Of a stretch of DNA of 64,000 nt, positions 11,689 through 23,450 are shown piece by piece (the first letter of the stretch is position 1; each line of letters opens with the position of its first letter). Below the pieces are notes generated by a model. That model was not told the DNA's origin. It did not search any database and saw only the letters and a program-made list of their open reading frames with translations. The DNA is from Ciona intestinalis (lineage: Eukaryota > Chordata > Ascidiacea > Phlebobranchia > Cionidae): positions 830,106-894,105 of the forward strand of contig NW_004190420.2 of the NCBI RefSeq assembly GCF_000224145.3, written 5' to 3'. A program made the position numbers and the translations under genes.

Positions 11689-14600
11689 CTAATTCTTGTT
11701 GTCCATCGAAAACATGAAATCGTTGCCTCGACGACCTCTTCTTTGCCTAAACAAAATTTCAACTAGATTTGGCAAATGATGCGATGTTATGCGTATATAT
11801 ATAAATAGTAGGGTGGTAAAAGATGGGACACTTTTTTATTCTATTTTATCGTCTTACTTAATAGTGAACAACTAACATTCAAATATTTATGAAACCGATT
11901 CCTCACAGCCGGATATTTGAATATTAGATGCTAAAGGTGTCCCATCTTGCCCCACAGTACTATATACAATGCATTTCATGCTCTATACGACTGAATGTGT
12001 GATATACAGACTTGGTTTCGGATGTATTGAGTAAAACGATATTCGGTAAACGGAAAAAGAGTATAAACTTCGGACAGTTTCCCTTCCGTGCAGTCATTTA
12101 TATAGGTGACATTTTTACCATGACGACATGGGACTTCCCTTAGTTAACCAACAGAGCGTTGAGACGAACTGAACTGGAGAAAAGAAGTTACCTGTATCCT
12201 GATTTGCTACGTGGTGGCACTGGAGATTTTTCATACGGAGAAACTGAAAAATAATATTTGAAATTTTATTGAAGAAGTTGGAATGTATGTTCTCAGTAAT
12301 ACAATTTGGCAGGGTAAGAATATGGAGATGAGATGTGTACTGGTAAATAAATTAGGTTTTTCACATACTTTATACCCTTTAAACCACTAATAAAAATACA
12401 TACATTGGGGTGGTGAACGGAATGTTTTTCTTCGTCTTAACGACTTTGGATTGCACGAAGTATTTTCCGGACTTGGTATCCTGTAATGTACATCATATAC
12501 ATATATGTATATTTCTACATGTCAAATATTGAAGGGTGAGGGAAGATGTGACACATTTTTATTCTATTTCTCGACCCATTTTGGTAGTAAACACAAAACA
12601 TTCGAAGAATTATAAAACCATACCCTCACGACTCCCATAGACCGTAGATAATTGTTTAAAACACGAACAGGATACTTGGGTATTATGTGTTAAAGATGTC
12701 CCATCTTACCTCACAGTTTTATACTACATAGATACACAATACTCTCAAGGAAAATCGTTTAATTTAAGAAAAAAGAACGTCCAACTTTAGGACAATGGCT
12801 CTTTAGCCACGTTCTGTTTACACGGTTGTCATGGCGACAACAATTACGTGTATAAGTGGGGGGTGGGGGTGCGATTGCGATGGGTTGGGGCATGACGTAC
12901 ACACCCCACGACCCACGCACCCGCTAACAGCGGTGAGAGATACGTCGTTGCTAGGGTCTATGTTTACAAACAACAAATGAAACAAAGGTTTCTGTGGGAC
13001 GTGATGCCGTATTCACCGTAGAAAATGTCTCACGGAACGACCAACCAAACATTAGGCGAATTTACAGTGATGGTATGGACAGCTTTGAGGTAATGGGTAA
13101 CTCTGGTTCAAACTGCAGGTCCCAGCATGGCGTACTTCGCCGGTAACCAATACACCACAAATTGGTAACCAATACATCACACGATTTTGATCGAACGTTT
13201 TCATTTACACTATTTTTTATTTTTAGTCATACGAATAGGTCTTAAAAATGTTCAAATTCTCACCTATGTGGGTGATTCTGAGCATTATCTTCACACGGAC
13301 TCATGTTGCGTCTCGAACGTCTGGGTTCTGCAACGATTAAAACAAATTATAATTTTATTTTTGTTCCACAGGTTTTAGTAGGTTGCCAAATATAAAGGCA
13401 ATAATTTTGGGAACCAAAATTAAAGCCACACTAACCTACAACATAGGAATTGTAAACAGCCGCACGAAACGGAAAAGGTGAGGCTTCCAAAGTTTATTTA
13501 GTGCGTGGGTGGTTATGGACGTTTAAATGAGAATATCTAGGGTGCTTTTATAATCTATCATCGCTGTGACCCAGGAAACCATGCTAGGGTATTGGTAGTT
13601 TCATGCGCGATACAATATAGTTAGTAACAGACCAACTTTGCAGAAATGAAATTGTGTTGGGTTACTTAAAATAGTTTAAGGTACGATTTGTAAATTTCAT
13701 CTCAAAGTTATGGGGAGATTTTCACCTGTTTTTGTTGATTGCAACATTTTTGTCACTTCTTCGCATTTCTTTGCTTCAACGTCTTCAATTTTGGTTAATT
13801 CAATCACACGATTATCGTTTAAAGCGTGTTTAACTTCTCTACGCTTTAAAATCTGAGAACGTATAAGGTTTAAGCACGTTGCTTGGTGAAAATATTTCTT
13901 TTTTTGAACATACCGTATCCTCTCGAATTAAATTTGGTCCAGCTGAAGGAAGAAGTGTGGTGCTGCCTTTGCTCTCTTCTTTTTCAGTATCGTCACTGAA
14001 GAATATGCAAGTAAGGCTTATATGTTTACTTAGTGTAAGAAATCTTTATACAACTAGAACTATTAATGTATTGTGACACCTACTTGTCTGCGTGTATAAT
14101 ATAGTATAGGGTAAGGAAAGATGGGACACCTTTTCGTTCTATTTTCCCGTCTCATTTGATATCGTAAACAAAGAACATTCGAAGAATTATAAAACGGCAT
14201 TCCCACGACTCCCATAGACCGTTGTAAATGACCAGGATATTAAGACATCATGTGCTAAAGGTGTCCCAGCATATTCTCCCACAGTACTATATAAATTATT
14301 AGGCTAATGTTTGTGATAGAGATGAAATGCTGGCAAAGGTGTTCTATTTCTAACACAACCTGTCCGCTACAATAGATAAACAATTTAAATCATACACAAA
14401 TGGTAACGAAGTAAAAAACATACAAACGCATATGAATTATAAATTTACGTTATGCTTGCTGTGGTGGAAATTATTGGTGAAGCTATGGGGGGTGTGGAGG
14501 ATTGTAGAGAATCTAAACCCAGCAATGAAGTGACCACTCCAAGCGCCAAGGACTCCACTAACTTATCCATGCTTTTTGCTTCGTTCACATTGCTACTTGT

Positions 14601-17600
14601 TTCTGTGCCTGCAAATTTTAATCAATTTATTTCTACTGTAAAGTTTTAAAAAAATACTATATAGTCGGGTGAGGGAAAATGGGACATCCTATCACTTTTT
14701 TCTCGTCACAATTGGTAGTAAACAAAGACAATTCAAATATTTATAAAACCGTATCCTCGCGACTTCCATTAACCGTTGTTAATTGTTTATAACACGATCA
14801 GAATATTTAAACATTCTATGCTAATTGAATCCCATCTTCCCCCACCCTACTATACAATATGTATAGCTGTGTCTAAATTAGAGTGCAGTATAAAAAATAT
14901 TTAGGTAGTGAAAATCATATTGTATTAAATCAAATCTAATGCGTATCAAAACAAAAACAGCACAGTGCTAAATGCTTTAAAACAAACCAAAACCTCTTAT
15001 TGAGCCAAACGTTAATGTGTAATTTTCGTCGACCAGTCAAGGAAAATGAAAAGCAACTGTAAAAAATTATACCTGGTTGCTGAACAGTTGATTCGAGAGC
15101 ACATTTTACGATCCTGGATGCCAATTCATCTAAGAGAACTTGGATTTCAGATTTAGGAGCCGATTCCTCCGGAGTTGACTCTGATGACTGATCTTTGCTA
15201 CAAACGTCAAAACGACATGGAGTTAAAAATATGTATGAGGACTAATAAGGACTAACTTCTGAAAGCGTTACCTGTTCAGTGTTTTAACATTGCCATCTAC
15301 TTTCAATGGTTGGTCGTTTTTAGTTTCTGCAAAACATAAAACGTATTAAACAATTATAATCTTAAACATTGCTTCTCTATCTATAGTACGAACACATTGT
15401 CATGATATATGAAGGTCTTCCAAGGGGTGGGTTTACCTTATCTAGAATCACGGCCTACTTATAGGAATATTTCCTCGCCTATACTGGAATCAGACAAGTT
15501 ACGAGTAAGTGAAATAAGAACATTTTTTTATTTAAAGCTGCAGTTTTTTTATAAAACGTAATGGAACGAGAGCTTTAAAAAAATTGTACATGATAACAAA
15601 CAGTTTAAGAACTACTACTCTGAAGTATAACAAGGTTGACTAAAAAGGATTTTTAAGTCAGAGGTTTCAACCTCTTTGTTCGAAATAATATAGAAACATC
15701 CAAATCGTGCATACCTCCTTTTAGATCGTCCTTCATTCTCCAATTTGAAAACGACGATTTGTAAATTGCCTTGGGTTTTGTATCAGACGCAAAAGATTTG
15801 CATTTTGTTGCTTTTGGAAGACTGCTGGTCATGCCTTTGTTAAGTACTTGAGTCGACTTTGTACCCGATTTACGAGCTAACTTCTCTTTGGACTTGTGTT
15901 TTTTTCTACTTATACCATCAGACGTCTGAGATGGGAAACATATAAACCTCGTATTGTGAATTTGTGGGATTTGTTTAAGTATTTGCCGGCTGTTTATGGA
16001 CCAGCCCCGCGGCTATTTTATTAGCTTAATCTTTAATAATAAAAACAGATATACATGTAATAAATATGTTCAAAAGTTCCCACTTATATTACCTTGGTTT
16101 TTACATTCTTTCCAGAAACTTCGGTCTCTGAACTTTGTTGAGTTTCTAAATAGCAAATTTTGGTAATATTATTAACTATAGAAGCTCCACTTTATATTAT
16201 CATGTTGCTACAATTGATATATAGTAGGGTGGGGGAAGACGAGACATCTTTTATTCTATTCTCTCGCCCGTTTGGTACTTGGTAGTAAACAAAAAAAGCA
16301 TTCAAAGAATTATAAAACCATATTCTCACGACTTCCAGAGACCATTTTTAATTGTTTTAACACGATCAGGATATTTGGGCTAAAGGTGTTCGTCTTTCCC
16401 AACCTACTAAAATCTCGATATCCTTGATATTACAACAGTGTTATACCTTCAGTTTGTTCATCCTTTTCCCCCATTAACATTCGAACAATATCAGCGGCTA
16501 ACACGCTTGCTGCTGAACTAATTGTAGACCGATCTGTGGCTGTTATCAGCTTTTCCAAATCTAAAACAAATCACGAATTTGCAATCAACCAGACCACTAT
16601 TGTTTATAAAACTTCTATAGATGTACGAACCAGACTGTCCAGCTGTCGCAGAACTTGCGGTTTGGCTCTCAGTGTTGGTGGTATTAGAAATACTAAAACA
16701 TAAATAAGAAGTTGATTACTTTTTAAATGTATATAATAGGGTGGGAGGAGATGGGACACCTTTAGCGCATAATATCCAAATATCCTGATCGTGTTTTAAA
16801 CAATTAACAACGGTCTATGGGAGTCGTGAGGATACAGTTTTATAATGTTTTGAATGTTTTTTATTTACTGGCAAGTGGGATAAGAAAATAGAACAAAAAT
16901 GTGTCCCATTTTTCCCCACCCCACTATATTACTTAAAATATAATACATGAATCAGTGCAACTTATTTATCTTTGCGTGTCAGGCAGTGGCAGTCGTTATA
17001 ACACTTCTGTTTCATACTACACCTCCTACTTATGAGTTACCACCTATGTTACTTTGTGCGTGACTTTTTTTTTGGTGTGTTTAGTGACATTATTGTATGA
17101 CTGACAATTTAGCCACTCATAAGAACTAGCGGGATGGACCAATTGCCGTTAAGTGTCTTGCAAGAGGAGACACACACCCACAATGACAGCGTCAAGCAAC
17201 GAACCAGTATTCTTTGGGTATAAAAGAACCAACTATACTATGCTACATAATATACATGTAGATAGTATCGTTTTCAACCGTGGAGAACAAATATATAGAT
17301 TTCCAATTACCTTTTCCTAGCGTCGACGAGGCTTCGAACGATTTTAACGATTTCACTTTGCAGTTTCTCCAAATTACCCGGCACGTGTAAATTAGTTGAG
17401 TCCTTTTCCATTATTCTTTCCAATACTCTTGCTGCCAAAGTGTCAATCACCATTTGACTGACAGCCGAGCTAACAACGCTTTCTACTTCGCCATGAACTA
17501 AAGATCTGAACCAAGAATAAAATTATATGCTTATAATATTATCGTATTAAAGTGTGTTTGAAATAAATCAAACAGCTAATGCGTCGTTGAAAGTAGATAT

Positions 17601-20340
17601 TAACTCATGTTTGCTAATAATGGGATCAAACCAACGTCGTCTCTATCAACCAAAGCTATCAAGCAAACTGGCTTACCTTCCTTCTGTTATTGTAAGCTTA
17701 GCAATCTCTTCTGCAAGTAAGCTCATTCCTGAGCTGAATGCTGATCTAGAAGAACTTCCTAACGAACCAGCGTTTGCCAGTGCTACCTCCAATGCTGTAC
17801 TCTCTACTATAAGATCTTCTGACACATGCTAAACACATTGTGTCAAACATGGAAAAGTATAGTCAAAAATAAGTTCACACCTTTAGTCCTGAGTTAACTG
17901 CTGACTGTGTTGAGCTGTCTGCCAATAAAAGCTTCTGCAGTGATTGTTTTAAAGCATCCATGGCGAAAATGCTTGCTCCACTACTCATAGCAGAGTCGGT
18001 AGAACTGCCCAAATCACCTGCCTTTAAATAATAAAGATATTAGAATTTTTATGCCGTCCAACAGGCATTTCATATTTGTAAAACACAACACCCGAGTTTT
18101 TCCACCTATTAAACGCTGGAGTATAGATTTAAAACACTACCAACCTTTAACATTGCGTTGCTTACAACATCGCCGGCAAGATCGCTTGCACCAGAATTAA
18201 CTGCTGATTCCTGAGATAAATTTTCCGCTCTTTGAATGGCAGTTAGTGCGGCATCAGTCGCCAAATCATCCAAACCGGAGCTCACAGCTGATCTTGCGTC
18301 GCTGGAAATTTTGCTAGTCTCCTGGAGCGTCTCCTAAAAAAAAACAATATGATATGTCAGGGATGTTGTTGTGATCAGTTAATTCCACAATCATACTTTT
18401 ATATTTAGTTTATATAGAAGGGTGAGAGAGATGGGACACCTTTCACAAGATGAGACACCTTTCGCACATAATATAAAAACATCCTGATCGTGTTTTAAAC
18501 TCTTAACAACGGTATATGGGAGTCACAATGATATAGTTTTATATTTCTTTGAATGTTCTTTGTTTACTACCAAATTGGACGAGAAAATAGAGTTAAAAAG
18601 TGTCTCATCTTTCCCCATCCTACTCTTTAACAAATAGTCAGGATAAAGATCGTAACCGACAGATACGGTGTTCGATCGATGCTGATATTGATAGCAGTAT
18701 GTTTTTTTAAGCAATAAGACACTTTACGGAAATTGCTCCCACCCAGCAGTGGCCATTAATAGGTTTGACCACTCTAGGTGTCGGGGCTGAATGACCAGCA
18801 TATTATACTAGAAGGCTTCATACATAATAATTTACAGTATAAGTTGCGGGAAAAATAAACTTCACCAACAAAAATACGCAAGTATCATTTCCATACTTTA
18901 ACCATAGCGTCAGCTAGTTTCTTCATAGCGTTCTCAATGGTCGGCGTCGAGCTTTCTTCGGACCACAGACTCGCTTCTTGGTTGACTTTCTTCACAGCAT
19001 TGTCTGTGATTGCTGCAGCAAGATCTTCGATGCCAGATGAGAAAGCAGATGACGCATCTCGATCGGGAACGATTTTTCTGAGAAGATAAATAGTGTTAAA
19101 TTCTTGTGAGATTTCTGCCAGTACAAACTCTATTATGTATTCACGAGATGATGACGAAAAAACAATTTATTGAAATGATTAGAAGATACAGTAGGGTGGG
19201 GGAGGATGGGACACCTTTTTGTTCTATTTACTCGTCCTATTAGGTAGTAAACAAAGAAAATTTAAGAAATTATGAAATCGTATCCTCACCACCTCCATAT
19301 TTAACATTGCTTTACATAAAACATGTTTTGTTTATTTCTTGAAATTAAAAGCAAAATGACACTACTTGAGTAAAAGTGTCAAAATAAAGCGTGGCTAACA
19401 CTCACAATACAGTATTAATTTACTCAATTTTGTATTGTATATAATTATAGTAGGGTGGGGGGGAGACGAGACACCTTTTTATTCTAATTTCTCGTCTCAT
19501 TTGGTAGTAAACAAAAACATTCAAAGAATTATAAAACTGTATCCTCGCGACTCCCATAGACCGTTGTTAATTGTTTAAAAAACAATCAGGATATTTGGAA
19601 ATTATGTGCCAAAGGTGTCCGATCTACCCCCAGTATACTTATAACTATGACAAATTAAGACGTAGTAAAAAAGTGTACGTAAGACTGATTCAAAATGGTT
19701 CATAGTTTACTTTACCCACTTTACTATTCGTCGAACCTGAACTGATTTAACTGTTGATAACTACAGTGTGTACTAACTTATTTTAATTACTTTGCAAGGT
19801 TTTGACTGATGCGTTGGATATCTCTCTCTTGAAGGTTTCTAAACAACCGCCTGGGGGCGTTAGTGAGCGCTTTAAGGCTAAATATTTCCTGAATAAAATC
19901 TTCCACTGTCATATCTGAAAAACACACGCATTAGCCTTTGTATATAGTTAAACACACGCATTAGTCTTTGTATATAGCACGGTTTGGTTTAACATATATC
20001 AGGGTGGGGGGAGATAGGACACCTTTAGCACATATTATACAAATATTCTGATTGTGTTTTAAACAATTAACAACGGTTTATGGGAGTTGTGAAAATACAA
20101 TTTTATAAATATTTCAATTTTCATTGTTTACCACCAAATGGGACGAGAAAATGGAATAAAAAGGTGTCTCATCTTCCCTACCCTACTCTACATACCCTTG
20201 ACGTCTTTACAGAGGTTAGTTTCAGACTTTGGTTTGTACGATGAAGGTAAAAGAGCTTTAAGATTCAAAATTGCACCAACAATTCCAGACGTCATTTCAT
20301 TCACTCGTGTTTCCATGGTGAAACTGCTGAGTGACGTCAT
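11689..20340 (-). CDS. Helix-repeat protein, AKAP/fibrous-sheath-like, 741 codons
   Basis: Exons, 5' to 3': 20196-20340, 19791-19914, 18897-19077, 18145-18333, 17881-18021, 17677-17828, 17311-17505, 16631-16692, 16447-16560, 16093-16145, 15715-15925, 15272-15326, 15073-15197, 14449-14608, 13914-13995, 13726-13852, 12193-12244, 11689-11746; total 2226 bases, in frame to TAG. Residues about 90-440 repeat a motif of the form SA-x-SSG followed by LA and an amphipathic helix: SAFSSGIEDLA, SAVSSGLDDLA, SAMSSGASIFA, SAASVLAADIVRML. Such helices resemble RII-docking helices of A-kinase anchor and fibrous-sheath proteins; this is inference. Residues 452-522 are Lys-rich and the C terminus is basic (RQRRGRRGNDF). 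The start is uncertain: ATG at 20340 or 20316 (better Kozak). An acceptor at cttcggtag just upstream would make this an internal exon, joining it to the FSIP2-like gene at 35984-42397. Confidence 0.72.
11806..11966 (+). mobile_element. Short element, copy 5
   Basis: Both termini present (tagtagggtggtaaaagatg; gtgtcccatcttgccccac) with an internal deletion. In an intron of the helix-repeat gene. Confidence 0.7.
12530..12728 (+). mobile_element. Short element, copy 6
   Basis: A full-length copy, from gaagggtgagggaagatgtg to gatgtcccatcttacctcac, with the core intact. Confidence 0.72.
12825..12956. promoter_or_regulatory. X-box-like (RFX) palindrome and second half-site in a CpG-bearing patch
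   Basis: GTTGTCATGGCGACAAC at 12825-12841 is a palindrome close to the RFX consensus GTTGCCATGGCAAC. A GTTGCTAGGG half-site lies at 12947-12956. Both sit in an intron of the helix-repeat gene. An ATG at 13026 on the plus strand (MSHGTTNQTLGEFT) could be a nested start, but no onward exons are convincing. Confidence 0.35.
14100..14292 (+). mobile_element. Short element, copy 7
   Basis: Near full length; the left terminus gtatagggtaaggaaagatg is well kept and the right terminus is altered (gtgtcccagcatattctccc). Confidence 0.7.
14658..14856 (+). mobile_element. Short element, copy 8
   Basis: Full length, flanked by atatag and ctatac; lies just upstream of the exon 14449-14608 acceptor in gene orientation. 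Confidence 0.72.
16219..16411 (+). mobile_element. Short element, copy 9
   Basis: Full length, tatatagtagggtgggggaa at left; right terminus tcgtctttcccaacctacta. Intronic. Confidence 0.72.
16732..16928 (-). mobile_element. Short element, copy 10
   Basis: Full length in the opposite orientation (tttagcgcataatatcc comes first). Intronic in the helix-repeat gene. Confidence 0.72.
18413..18627 (-). mobile_element. Short element, copy 11 (duplicated terminus)
   Basis: Longer than its relatives because a segment of about 20 bases at the left end is repeated: gatgggacacctttcacaag is followed at once by gatgagacacctttcgcac. Confidence 0.72.
19190..19300 (+). mobile_element. Short element, copy 12 (left half)
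   Basis: Left terminus gtagggtgggggaggatggg and core to cctcaccacctccat; the right half is absent. Confidence 0.65.
19447..19641 (+). mobile_element. Short element, copy 13
   Basis: Full length, only about 150 bases from copy 12, within the same intron. Confidence 0.72.
19998..20190 (-). mobile_element. Short element, copy 14, next to a splice donor
   Basis: Full length, minus orientation. Its right terminus (cttccctaccctactctaca) runs into the donor gtatg of exon 20196-20340, so the intron's first bases adjoin the element. Confidence 0.74.
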
Positions 20341-20794
20341 GCTTGTGGAAGTTGACGTAGTATTTCCTACCGAAGATATAAGTTGTGCATAAGATTAGGA
20401 ACTAAATGTCTCATATTTGCTTGTTAATCAAATCTAAAGGCCCGATTTAATACGTATGGGAAATTATAACCCGGATGTACATTAAACTGCCTTTCGCGTA
20501 GTTTCCAACTCAGATACACTAAACTGCAAAGTTTTAACATAATCATAAAAGCATTTGGTGATTCTTGTATTTTAGAATAAAATAAGGAAAGCAAAAAATT
20601 AAAGAGGTTTTCGAAGCGAAAAAACTTCGAAGCGAAACATGTAAACCATAATTGAAATATATAAAAATGTATAAGATAAACATTTCACACATACTGGGTG
20701 TCTAATGTTGATATATTCATCAAAACGTAACTGATTAAATGGAAATAGTGAGCCAACGAATCAACTACTTATACCAACAGAGCAGCCACTTTTA

Positions 20795-21721
20795 TTAAAT
20801 ATTCTCATAGCTGCTCGGCGTTGCAATACACCACGGAAAAAGCCTTTCTCGCCAATTAGCAAAAGAAAGAACAAGTGTTAGTACTTGAACTACAGCATTG
20901 CACCCAGTAACATTGGAAGCAAATACTGCGTGTTTTTCTAGGACGTACATCTGCAACGTGATCGACGTAACTATTAATGTTAAAGTACAAATCGACAGGC
21001 CGACTGCGTGTCGCTTTATTATAGACCTTGTCCCACTGGTTAGGTAAGTATTATTTTGTAGCAGTGGATAAATGGTTAAAACCACCAGCGAAATCTCCAT
21101 GGCTGTAAAGAAAATAATGGTAATAACACTATTGATTAAAGCGCCGTTCAAAGACAAATTGTCGGACAAGACACAACCGAGTTGCGGGTCACTTGTTAAT
21201 TTCAGTGACATAAAAAAACATAATGTAGCAACTAGTTTGACGATGATCAGCACGATTAGCACGTTGCCACAGAGAAGAAGATTCGTAGAACGGTCGTGCT
21301 TTAGCAAGGGGTCAGCGTTGAAGGAATGTTGCCTGAACCAGAATAACACAAGTACGGATGCCTTTAACCCTAAAAATAAGCATACGTTGATGTAGTGATG
21401 AGCCCTGCACCATGAAGCTGAACACCGGCCATGATTGACTTCAAATATTGCAAAAATTGAAGTTAGGAAAGCCAATACCGATGTGACCAGACAGAGATAA
21501 TTAATGGAGCATTTCTTCTTGTGTTTTACATGGAAAGAAACCAACGCAAGCAAAATGTATCCCGAGAAGATAGTCAGTCCGACTGAGAATGAGAAACCAA
21601 CCAGGAAACGGGACTGAAAAAAATAAGTAAATCCACAATATGTTGCATTGTCAGTAACGTTGCTGTTTCTTGCCGTTGGCACACTGCTATTTATCTGCTG
21701 CCTGTGCGGGGGAACGGACAT
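20795..21721 (-). CDS. Intronless 7TM receptor, WFRQ family, copy 1
   Basis: The protein has 308 residues in one exon. Hydrophobic segments fall near 35-59, 75-94, 110-128, 145-170, 190-216, 237-260 and 275-292. N-glycosylation sites lie in the short N terminus. Family landmarks: a basic loop KKKCSINYLCLV before TM2, WCRAHHY before TM3, WFRQHSFNADPLLKH after TM3, LGC before TM5 and FANWRERLFPW after TM7. The Cys in WC and GC sit where class A receptors form the TM3-ECL2 disulfide. WFRQ replaces DRY and there is no NPxxY. Likely a plasma-membrane chemoreceptor; ligand and G protein are unknown. It diverges somewhat from its neighbours (DPLLKHDRS instead of DPLLKHY). Confidence 0.8.
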   Translation of the reverse strand: MSVPPHRQQINSSVPTARNSNVTDNATYCGFTYFFQSRFLVGFSFSVGLTIFSGYILLALVSFHVKHKKKCSINYLCLVTSVLAFLTSIFAIFEVNHGRCSASWCRAHHYINVCLFLGLKASVLVLFWFRQHSFNADPLLKHDRSTNLLLCGNVLIVLIIVKLVATLCFFMSLKLTSDPQLGCVLSDNLSLNGALINSVITIIFFTAMEISLVVLTIYPLLQNNTYLTSGTRSIIKRHAVGLSICTLTLIVTSITLQMYVLEKHAVFASNVTGCNAVVQVLTLVLSFANWRERLFPWCIATPSSYENI

Positions 21722-22751
21722 ATTCCACTATAATAGCCGGTTCACCATTAAATCACCGCACAAGCCAGCTCATCATAGCTTTGTTCTGTTTATAAAAATT
21801 ACGTCATCCAATTCCTTTTAAAACAGCTTTTTTATTGCAACAAGTAAACTATAAGGAATAAAAGGGCACGTAATGTACAATGTACAATCAACATTTACTC
21901 AAACGCGCTTGGAGAGGCAACTTACAACTCTTAAAATGTATATACCTTGGCTGGCGTTTTTACATTGACATTTAGCACCACCAACCACAGTAAGAAAAAC
22001 GAACTATCTACAATTCTAAACCGACATGATGTTGTGTTTGATCAACACTGACAGATCATAAACGTTCATTACATTTTATTTTTCTGTTATTTAAATGTGG
22101 ACAATTATCGTATAATTCATAAAATAGTTGTTACATTTTGGTTGCAACCTATGGATGTACGATCTGGGGTGAAAGTTGTAATACAAAAAAAAGAAGAATG
22201 ACGCATGGGAAGAATAGTAAAATCTCTCGGGCTTTTATAATTACACCTTACTTCCGCAGTACGGTGACGCAAGTCAAACAATATATGTTAACAAGACGTC
22301 TTTTTAATGAAGATAAACGTGGCACGTAGAACTGCAATTATTGTATTTATGATATGTAAGAAGTAAGAACTTCGACCAATTATCAATTCGGAATCGGTTT
22401 TATTGCTTGGCATAAAATGCATTCGTCGTTACAAACCACACTACGTCTCCTAAGCCATATATAAATACAGTTTTTGCATAACATGTTTCACAACATATAT
22501 AGTTTTTGTTTATTACTTCGATCGCAATATAAAAAAATCAACTAAAAACGGAAATGGAATAAATTTAATGAAAACGAATGTTGTTAGAACACGATATGTA
22601 TAAAAGCATGGGAGAGATCATGAAATATAAAGAAGGTGATGACTACTTAACACACCGTACAATGAACCCAACACTCGGTTGAACCATTTAATTAAAAAAT
22701 GTCAATTACTTGATCAGGTCTACTTAAAATTTTCAACTCAAAATAAAATAT

Positions 22752-22912
22752 ATAGTAGGGTGGGGGAAGATGGGACACCTTTTCATTCTATTTTCCCGTC
22801 CAATTTGGTAGTAAACGACTCCCAAAGACTGTTGTTAATTGTTTAAAAAAAAGATCAGGATATTTTGCTATTATGTGTCAAAGGTGTCCCATCTTCTCCC
22901 ACCCTACTATAC
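22752..22912 (+). mobile_element. Short element, copy 15
   Basis: Both termini are excellent (agtagggtgggggaagatgg; cccatcttctcccaccctac) with an internal deletion. It interrupts a 7TM relic. Confidence 0.75.
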
Positions 22913-23110
22913 AGCAGAATGAAAGCGATGATAGGGTGGTCACGAAGTGCAAATAGTTGGCATAGAGTTCATTCTCTTTTCTGCGTTCGTAGGTAACTTG
23001 TGCAATCCGTTGTTGAATGAAAGCTAATACGACGACACAAGAAAGTCGTGATGATGTATTTTCCAGTTCTGAAAGCTGCAATGTCGATGTTGTTGAATGT
23101 GGAGCTTTCG
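22913..23110 (-). pseudogene. Relic of a WFRQ-family 7TM gene (TM1-TM2 only), cut by a short element
   Basis: The minus-strand reading contains QVTYERRKENELYANYLHFV. It aligns with YVTFERWKGKGMCVNHLYFV in the receptor at 23451-24332, with similar hydrophobic sequence on both sides (TM1 and TM2). The similarity stops where the short element at 22752-22912 begins, and no WFRQ or NWRERL motif is found beyond it. An overlapping plus-strand ORF (23017-23241) is probably a shadow. Confidence 0.5.
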
Positions 23111-23450
23111 TATTAATTGGACATGATTACATCTATGCCTGCCTAAAACAGCTCGTGCCAGTTATAATTAAGGAAGCCGTAAAGCCTCATTTCAACCTGC
23201 AATATGCGTATATCACAGCATTGCGTCAACTTCCGCTGTAACGTATAACAGATGTATCGGTGAGAAAATGAAACTATTCTGCTACGTATTTAAGCAGGTC
23301 GTGTTTTGGCACAAGTGTTGCATTCACTGCAGATATTAATTAACAATTTCCTTCGCATATCAGCTTTGACGTAGGTCTGGTTATCAATCAGAAATGACTC
23401 CAATGACCGCTTCTACTTCAGTCAAATTGTATTTGCTTAAGGTAAAATTT

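Noticed and set aside
14445..14447. TAA as the end of the helix-repeat gene
   Set aside because: A donor (ataac/gtaaat) precedes it, and four further exons (13914-13995, 13726-13852, 12193-12244, 11689-11746) continue in phase to a better stop, keeping the total divisible by three.
23017..23241. Plus-strand 74-codon ORF with helical-looking text
   Set aside because: It overlaps minus-strand text that aligns with TM1-TM2 of the neighbouring receptors, and it has no splice or domain support.
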